Shown piece after piece: positions 6,561 through 9,909 of a stretch of 9,909 nucleotides of DNA. Source of the DNA: CBDUQN01 sp965369375 (GTDB lineage Bacteria > Krumholzibacteriota > Krumholzibacteriia > Krumholzibacteriales > Krumholzibacteriaceae); assembly GCA_965369375.1 (NCBI GenBank), contig CBDUQN010000104.1:1-9909 (forward strand), given 5' to 3'. Each line of letters begins with the position of its first letter. Position 1 is the stretch's first letter. The position numbers were made by a program, and so were the translations under genes. The notes beneath the pieces were generated by a model. The model made no database searches. It was not told the DNA's origin and saw nothing but the letters and a program-made list of their open reading frames with translations.

Positions 6561-6588
6561 GGCAGCACTGAAATCTGCTCGATTGAAT

Positions 6589-6626
6589 AAGAGAGATGCC
6601 GGTTGCGAAAACCGTGTTTCTCCCTC
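6589..6626 (-). other. Possible RNA hairpin in the lipoprotein-GNAT gap
   Basis: On the minus strand GAGGGAGA can pair with TCTCTCTT (eight pairs, two of them G-U). It encloses an inner stem of CGGTT with AACCG around a five-base loop. No uninterrupted T-run follows, so it is at best a weak terminator or a processing/attenuation structure between two genes. The remaining bases of the gap (6561-6588 and 6627-6636) show nothing else recognisable. Confidence 0.3.
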
Positions 6627-6636
6627 AATGCGACAG

Positions 6637-7182
6637 TTATTCGAGCCTGAAGCTATGCACTATATTTTCAAATGTTTCCCTATACGAATCGTATCTGGCA
6701 TCCTCGGCGACACAGCTGATCAAATACCCTCTCTTCCCTTTGATCATCACAAATCCAAGAGCCGACATAACGCCTTCCGGGGAACCGACATCGAAGCGGG
6801 TCCACATCGCATCCTGGTTATTGATCTCTGTTTCGCCTATGTCATGTTCCTCATAATTGGGGTAATCCTCGCTATTGGCCTGCCGCACTTCCACGAAATA
6901 ATCCTCGAGATCCATTTTCACGGACAAATCATCTATATCAACACTCACGTATTCGCTGAATCTATCGGAATCGCCTTCCCATGGACTGACGGCTTCGACA
7001 ATCGGCGTGGTTTCACCGTCACCCTCCGTGATTTCCCATTCTTCCGGAAAGATGATCGAGAAACCCGATTCGTCACTATAGTAGCGTCCCGCTTCGCGTT
7101 TCTTGCTGCAGGAAAAGATCAAACAGATGCATCCGAGAACGGCTAATATGATCAGACGCTTCGGCAGGATAACTCTTTTCAC
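6637..7182 (-). CDS. PsbP/DcrB-like lipoprotein
   Basis: The gene begins with GTG 7182, placed by a near-perfect AAGGAGG seven bases upstream. The 181-residue product has a lipoprotein signal peptide: positive residues (KRVILPKR), a hydrophobic core, and the lipobox-like IFSC with the acylated Cys near residue 25, followed by SKKRE. The mature part begins GRYYSDESGFSIIFPEEWE, a pattern typical of the PsbP/Mog1/DcrB fold (a short strand, then F-S-x-x-x-P-x-x-W). It ends with the family-like helix RYDSYRETFENIVHSFRL. Roles of bacterial members are mostly unknown. DcrB supports envelope function in enterobacteria. Tethering to the inner or outer membrane facing the periplasm is inferred. It is 42 bases downstream of a membrane protein gene and 76 bases upstream of a GNAT gene. 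Confidence 0.85.
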   Translation of the reverse strand: MKRVILPKRLIILAVLGCICLIFSCSKKREAGRYYSDESGFSIIFPEEWEITEGDGETTPIVEAVSPWEGDSDRFSEYVSVDIDDLSVKMDLEDYFVEVRQANSEDYPNYEEHDIGETEINNQDAMWTRFDVGSPEGVMSALGFVMIKGKRGYLISCVAEDARYDSYRETFENIVHSFRLE

Positions 7183-7189
7183 AAATAAA

Positions 7190-7196
7190 CCTCCTT
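7190..7196 (-). promoter_or_regulatory. Shine-Dalgarno supporting a GTG start (lipoprotein)
   Basis: On the minus strand this reads AAGGAGG, seven bases before the GTG at 7182-7180. It supports the non-ATG start of the lipoprotein gene. Confidence 0.8.
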
Positions 7197-7224
7197 CTTA
7201 CGTCAACCGGAACATAAGATCAAT

Positions 7225-7779
7225 TTAATATTTCTTTTCCTCGAAACGCCCCTCGGAAACAAGAGCTACTATGCTGACCTCACCGACCGTGATTATCGTC
7301 TTGAATACTACCGCAGCAGCAACGAGAGCGGAGAAGAATCCGAGTATCGTGTTGAACGGCCACGGCAGAAACAGAAAATCGGGAATGCCGAATATGGAAC
7401 CCGTTTCGGTACTCAAAACGTCCCAGCCGCCGATCCAGCTCACAAACGGAACGGTAATGAATGAAAACGCGGGCAAACACGTATACAGAGCAAGTAATAG
7501 TGAAAGTCTTAAAATGCTGCGTGCGGGCGCTTTATGGCGAAGCCAGAAACCGAATATCCACCCCCACAAGAAAGCGATCGCGATACTGAATATCGGTATC
7601 CCCATGCCCATGACAATAGCAACGCACTCTATAAAGTATATGCCGATACATAGCGTGGTGTAGCGAAACACCTTCTTGGGCTGATCGATCACCGAGCATA
7701 ATAATCCGGCCATTGGAATCGAGCATCCTATTCCAAGAGCAAGATTTACTATGATGAGAACATACTCGGTCGCCTCCAT
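7225..7779 (-). CDS. Polytopic membrane protein, unknown (184 aa)
   Basis: The chosen start, ATG 7779, has GGAGG at 7785-7789 with five bases of spacing. A TTG at 7791, four codons upstream, would leave no room for a ribosome site and was rejected. The protein is strongly hydrophobic, with about five predicted helices near residues 5-28, 36-55, 58-76, 87-110 and 142-165. The loop between helices 3 and 4 is basic (RHKAPARS), and the acidic/lysine tail (GRFEEKKY) follows the last helix. Small, glycine-rich helices (LGIGCSIPMAGLLC, VMGMGIPIF) are notable. I do not recognise a family. A role in the inner membrane is all that can be supported. It lies 36 bases after the zinc-ribbon repeat gene and 42 before the lipoprotein gene, so the three may share a message. 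Confidence 0.75.
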   Translation of the reverse strand: MEATEYVLIIVNLALGIGCSIPMAGLLCSVIDQPKKVFRYTTLCIGIYFIECVAIVMGMGIPIFSIAIAFLWGWIFGFWLRHKAPARSILRLSLLLALYTCLPAFSFITVPFVSWIGGWDVLSTETGSIFGIPDFLFLPWPFNTILGFFSALVAAAVVFKTIITVGEVSIVALVSEGRFEEKKY

Positions 7780-7784
7780 GATTG

Positions 7785-7789
7785 CCTCC
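7785..7789 (-). promoter_or_regulatory. Shine-Dalgarno that sets the start of the 184-aa gene
   Basis: On the minus strand this reads GGAGG, five bases before ATG 7779-7777. It overlaps the alternative in-frame TTG at 7791-7789, which it rules out. Confidence 0.7.
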
Positions 7790-7815
7790 AAGGATTACAT
7801 CAACCAGCAACAATA

Positions 7816-8277
7816 TCAATCCTTGAATAACACCTCGCTGAAATCAATCCAAGCGCTGACATACCTGCCGGCCGCGAACTGGCCATATGCATGGAGGCCG
7901 ACGGCGAACTGCCCAGCCGCGAAAAGAATCCCGCCAGCGAACTGTCCGAGTGCCGTCAATCCGAAAACAAACTGCCCAAAGCAAAAGAGCAGGCCTATGC
8001 CGAACTGAGCAATCGTGATCAAGCCTATTCCAACCTGCCCAATCGCAATTATGCCCCTTGCGACCTTCAAGCGCCCCGTATTCAAATCCCAGCCCCGCGC
8101 GATATGTATCAACGGCCAGCCGAAGAACGTTGTCTCACTCTTCCATTCATAGCTCCACCAACCGAGGCGCATGAAAAACGGCAAGTTGTTTGCTTTCATC
8201 GGATAGCCGCATTTCGGACAGGCCCACGCCTGATCGCTGATCTCGCGCCCGCACTCCTTACACTCGATGAGTGTCAT
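7816..8277 (-). CDS. Zinc-ribbon protein with six GQ-type 10/11-residue repeats
   Basis: The N-terminus of this 153-residue protein is a zinc ribbon, with Cys6, Cys9, Cys20 and Cys23 in two CxxC knuckles. An aromatic stretch at 34-54 leads to the conserved-looking FFGWPLIHIARGWDLNTGR. From residue 72 the chain is a periodic hydrophobic array in which Gln occurs at 81, 91, 102, 112, 123 and 133. Spacings are exactly 10, 11, 10, 11, 10, usually as (G)Q-F/V-x-x-G. The array could be membrane-embedded or fold as a small solenoid. Hydropathy alone would call it transmembrane. I recall similar zinc-ribbon or membrane proteins with PL(I/V)HI and glycine-rich repeats in diverse bacteria, but no function is known to me. 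ATG 8277 has GGGGGAG seven bases upstream. The gene sits 27 bases after the DUF302 gene. Confidence 0.8.
   Translation of the reverse strand: MTLIECKECGREISDQAWACPKCGYPMKANNLPFFMRLGWWSYEWKSETTFFGWPLIHIARGWDLNTGRLKVARGIIAIGQVGIGLITIAQFGIGLLFCFGQFVFGLTALGQFAGGILFAAGQFAVGLHAYGQFAAGRYVSAWIDFSEVLFKD
7870..8050 (-). repeat. Degenerate 30-33 base DNA repeat encoding the GQ array
   Basis: At DNA level the repeat array shows recurring versions of CAGTTCG (seen on the plus strand as CGAACTG, starting at 7875), at intervals of about 30 to 33 bases. Variants are AAACTG and AACCTG. Divergence between units shows that the duplications are old and the protein pattern is under selection. Confidence 0.6.
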
Positions 8278-8304
8278 CTCTTCACTCCCCCCATCACAGC
8301 GCTC

Positions 8305-8691
8305 TTAAACATTTTCAATTACTCTTCGCAACTTATCCCTTATCTCCTGAGCCACGTCTCCCAATTCCGCGTTCTCAACAGCCTGCATCGAAGCTATTGG
8401 ATCGATAGCAGCTACTTCCACGTCACCACTTTCAAATTCCTGCACGATGACATTACACGGCAACATCAGTCCGATTTTATTCTCGGCCATGAGAGCCTTG
8501 TGCGCAGACGGGGGATTACATGCGCCGAGAATTCTATAATTCCTGAAATCTACATCGAGCTTCTTCTTCAATGTCGCCCTGACATCGATTTCGGTCAAAA
8601 TGCCGAATCCCTCCTTGGAGAGTTCCTTCGTGACCCGGGTAATGACATTTTCGAAAGAATCCTCCACAACCTTATTGAAAAAGTAATCCAT
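8305..8691 (-). CDS. DUF302 domain protein
   Basis: This 128-residue protein is a single DUF302 domain. The pattern is a helix followed by the GFGILTEIDVRATLKKKL strand-turn-helix. Next comes YRILGACNPPSAHKAL (the conserved ACNP motif), then GLMLPCNVIVQE (LPCN) and a beta hairpin leading to AIDP. DUF302 proteins are small cytosolic or periplasmic proteins, often found near membrane or sulfur/metal genes. Their biochemical role is not settled. The two cysteines in ACNP and LPCN are conserved in the family and could hold a metal or redox pair, which is an inference. There is no signal peptide. AAAGGAGG precedes the ATG with good spacing, the strongest ribosome site in this part, so high expression is plausible. 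It starts 21 bases after the 179-residue membrane protein gene. Confidence 0.93.
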   Translation of the reverse strand: MDYFFNKVVEDSFENVITRVTKELSKEGFGILTEIDVRATLKKKLDVDFRNYRILGACNPPSAHKALMAENKIGLMLPCNVIVQEFESGDVEVAAIDPIASMQAVENAELGDVAQEIRDKLRRVIENV

Positions 8692-8697
8692 GTATGA

Positions 8698-8705
8698 CCT
8701 CCTTT
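8698..8705 (-). promoter_or_regulatory. Strong Shine-Dalgarno of the DUF302 gene
   Basis: On the minus strand this reads AAAGGAGG, six bases before ATG 8691-8689, in the 21-base gap after the 179-residue membrane protein gene. Confidence 0.75.
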
Positions 8706-8712
8706 ATCGATC

Positions 8713-9252
8713 CTACGTCTTCATGGGCGGGGAAAATCCAACGAGCTGGAGAATAACGGTGACAATTATCATCAAGACAACGAACAGTGCAACCCAAAGC
8801 AACAGAGCTCGAAGCCTCTTTCCAGATATCCCGGCTCCAATTACGATACCGGCGATACCGAGCTCGATCGTCTGTCCCATGAACCACGCCGCCATGAGAT
8901 CGAATTCAGCAGTCGAAATTGAATAAATGCCGAGGGCCAACGATCCCCATAGGAGCGCGCCGAATTTTATCGAAAATACAAATCCATTTCTGCAGCCGGC
9001 AATGTTCAAGCGACTCATTATCCAAACCAGGACAACCGCAAGAAGCAGGAATGACAAATATCCGAGAGGAATGCGCTTGAATGCCGGCTCGGCTGGCAGA
9101 AGAAAGGGACTCTGCCTCGTATACAATCGGGCTAGCAATCCCCCGTGGAGGAAGAAATCGAAACCAACCATGGAGACCCAGCTGATCAATGCCAATCCGC
9201 ACTGCCACGGTATCGATCTCCCCGGCGCTCTTATTTCACTGATCTCTTCCAT
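8713..9252 (-). CDS. Polytopic membrane protein, unknown (179 aa)
   Basis: This 179-residue hydrophobic protein has about five predicted helices near residues 18-35, 62-82, 90-112, 118-142 and 148-172. A large, partly polar loop at about 37-60 includes GGLLARLYTRQSPFLLP, with PAFKR following. The segment SWVSMVGFDFFLHGGLL near the first helix is distinctive, with an aspartate and a histidine inside hydrophobic sequence. The region GQTIELGIAGIVIGAGISGK is glycine-rich. I do not recognise the family, although the D-x-x-x-H arrangement in the first helix is a feature to compare. The Shine-Dalgarno is weak (AGG only). The ATG lies eight bases after the DUF2809 stop, so translation is probably coupled to that gene. 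It uses a TAG stop. Confidence 0.75.
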   Translation of the reverse strand: MEEISEIRAPGRSIPWQCGLALISWVSMVGFDFFLHGGLLARLYTRQSPFLLPAEPAFKRIPLGYLSFLLLAVVLVWIMSRLNIAGCRNGFVFSIKFGALLWGSLALGIYSISTAEFDLMAAWFMGQTIELGIAGIVIGAGISGKRLRALLLWVALFVVLMIIVTVILQLVGFSPPMKT

Positions 9253-9260
9253 AAAGATGC

Positions 9261-9665
9261 CTATATTCTATTAAATTTATACGACATACGCAACTGCTTG
9301 ATCCCTACCCATCCGAGTGCGCAGCCGATGAAATAATAGGGAAAATCACTCCACACGAACGCGGAACCGATCAGGGCTTTTCCAAGCACATTGCCTCTGA
9401 TGAGTTCGAGCGCAGGCACATGCCACAGCTGCAGAAATTCCAGAAAGCAGGTTACACACAATACGCTTACAGCAATAATCCAGGGCCTGCTGCGAGCAAA
9501 AAAGAGAAAAGCAAATAAACACCAGAAAATCACATAGAAGACACCGCCGAGCGAATTGTTCACCCAGTTCTCGAAGGGTCCCGAATAGAGTTTGCTGGAG
9601 ATACCGATTATTGCAATGATAACCAGCGAGAGAAGCACCCATCTATGTCTTTTTAAGATATTCAA
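9261..9665 (-). CDS. DUF2809 family membrane protein
   Basis: This 134-residue protein is recognised as DUF2809. Diagnostic pieces are the first helix followed by SKLYSGPFENWVNNSLGGVFYVIFW, then CFLEFLQLWHVPALELIRGNVLGKALIGSAFVWSDFPYYFIGC. Four helices are predicted near residues 8-24, 38-56, 61-80 and 100-125. The family is of unknown function and is often compared with VanZ-type membrane proteins. Translation appears to begin at TTG 9665, because the frame is closed by TAA three codons further upstream (CTA TAA AGC ACG TTG) and no ATG occurs near the N-terminus. A good Shine-Dalgarno is not seen. The gene follows the YbjQ remnant after 15 bases and ends in TAG, eight bases before the next gene. 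Confidence 0.85.
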   Translation of the reverse strand: MNILKRHRWVLLSLVIIAIIGISSKLYSGPFENWVNNSLGGVFYVIFWCLFAFLFFARSRPWIIAVSVLCVTCFLEFLQLWHVPALELIRGNVLGKALIGSAFVWSDFPYYFIGCALGWVGIKQLRMSYKFNRI

Positions 9666-9680
9666 CGTGCTTTATAGATA

Positions 9681-9909
9681 CTACTCGGGCTCGACGACGA
9701 CTGCGGTTCCATAACACAAAACTTCCGTGACGCCTTCGGTTACCTCTTCCGCGTCGTATCTGATACCGATGCCGGCATTGACTCCTATCTGCTCGGCATG
9801 CTAATACATCAGATCGAATGCTTCGGCTCTCGTCTTTTCACAGAGCTCGGTGAACAGAGTGATGTTGCCGCCGAAAATAGTTTGGAGTTCGGCTCCGAGC
9901 CTGCCGATT
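9681..9909 (-). pseudogene. ybjQ: YbjQ/UPF0145 family gene, partial, with internal TAG
   Basis: The frame from the right edge down to TAG 9683-9681 encodes the C-terminal two thirds of a YbjQ/UPF0145 (heavy-metal-binding domain) protein. It shows IFGGNITLFTELCEKTRAEAF, then VNAGIGIRYDAEEVTEGVTEV, then YGTAVVVEPE at the end. The family forms a beta-barrel pentamer of unclear role, with hints of metal or lipid binding. An in-frame TAG at 9803-9801 interrupts it in the helix between DLMY and HAEQIG, where relatives have an ordinary residue. A CAG-to-TAG change (Gln) would explain it with one base. The following 40 residues remain clearly conserved, so the damage is recent, a sequencing error, or tolerated by read-through. 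The N-terminus lies beyond the window. Confidence 0.75.

Noticed and set aside
6493..7146. Plus-strand frame of 217 codons opposite the lipoprotein gene
   Set aside because: Shadow of a lipoprotein gene with a perfect Shine-Dalgarno and lipobox. The translation has no family resemblance.
7870..8050. Periodic DNA repeats that could look like a CRISPR or tandem repeat array
   Set aside because: The units are degenerate, in frame, and encode a regular protein pattern. There are no identical repeats with unique spacers.
7891..8697. A 268-codon plus-strand frame opposite the zinc-ribbon and DUF302 genes
   Set aside because: It crosses two well-supported opposite genes and their gap, shows no domain, and its apparent repeats are the mirror of the GQ array.
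9801..9803. Genome-wide reassignment of TAG
   Set aside because: TAG ends the AI-2E, CPBP, 179-aa, DUF2809 and YbjQ frames at positions that fit normal family lengths, so it works as a stop here.

Overview
The window is a compact run of genes that all lie on the minus strand. In transcription order, from high to low coordinates, there are 17 gene-sized units plus a short repeat at the left edge. Gaps between neighbours never exceed about 76 bases, two pairs overlap by 1 to 3 bases, and several genes have strong Shine-Dalgarno sequences (AAGGAGG or GGAGG). The organism is a bacterium. A lipoprotein signal, Sec-type signal peptides, a possible SPOR-like (peptidoglycan-binding) domain and many inner-membrane proteins suggest a diderm of moderate G+C. 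GTG and TTG starts are used, as are all three stop codons. I cannot name the phylum from the sequence.

Right part (about 7225-9909). A partial YbjQ/UPF0145 gene carries an internal TAG. It is followed by a DUF2809 membrane protein, an unidentified 179-residue membrane protein, a DUF302 protein, a zinc-ribbon protein with six regularly spaced GQ-type repeats, and an unidentified 184-residue membrane protein.

Middle part (about 2522-7182). A PsbP/DcrB-like lipoprotein comes first, then two GNAT acetyltransferases of different subfamilies, an AI-2E/PerM-family permease, a CPBP (Abi-type) membrane protease with all its catalytic residues, and a YedK/HMCES-type SRAP protein that protects abasic-site DNA. 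The SRAP catalytic Cys2, Asn, Glu and His are all visible. A broken lipocalin-like secreted protein gene follows.

Left part (1-2522). An exported protein with a possible C-terminal SPOR-like domain is coupled by TAATG to the broken gene. Then come a 67-residue two-helix membrane protein, a FabG-like SDR oxidoreductase, a 56-codon small ORF whose GTG start overlaps the SDR stop, an SRPBCC (START-like) protein, and a G+C-rich palindromic direct repeat at the edge.

The genes do not form one recognisable pathway. They look like a co-directional set of small accessory and stress genes (membrane, envelope, acetylation, DNA-damage tolerance), some of them decaying. I found no CRISPR array, insertion sequence, tRNA, rRNA or phage gene, and no clear undescribed defence system. 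The most distinctive item is the zinc-ribbon protein with 10/11-residue repeats.
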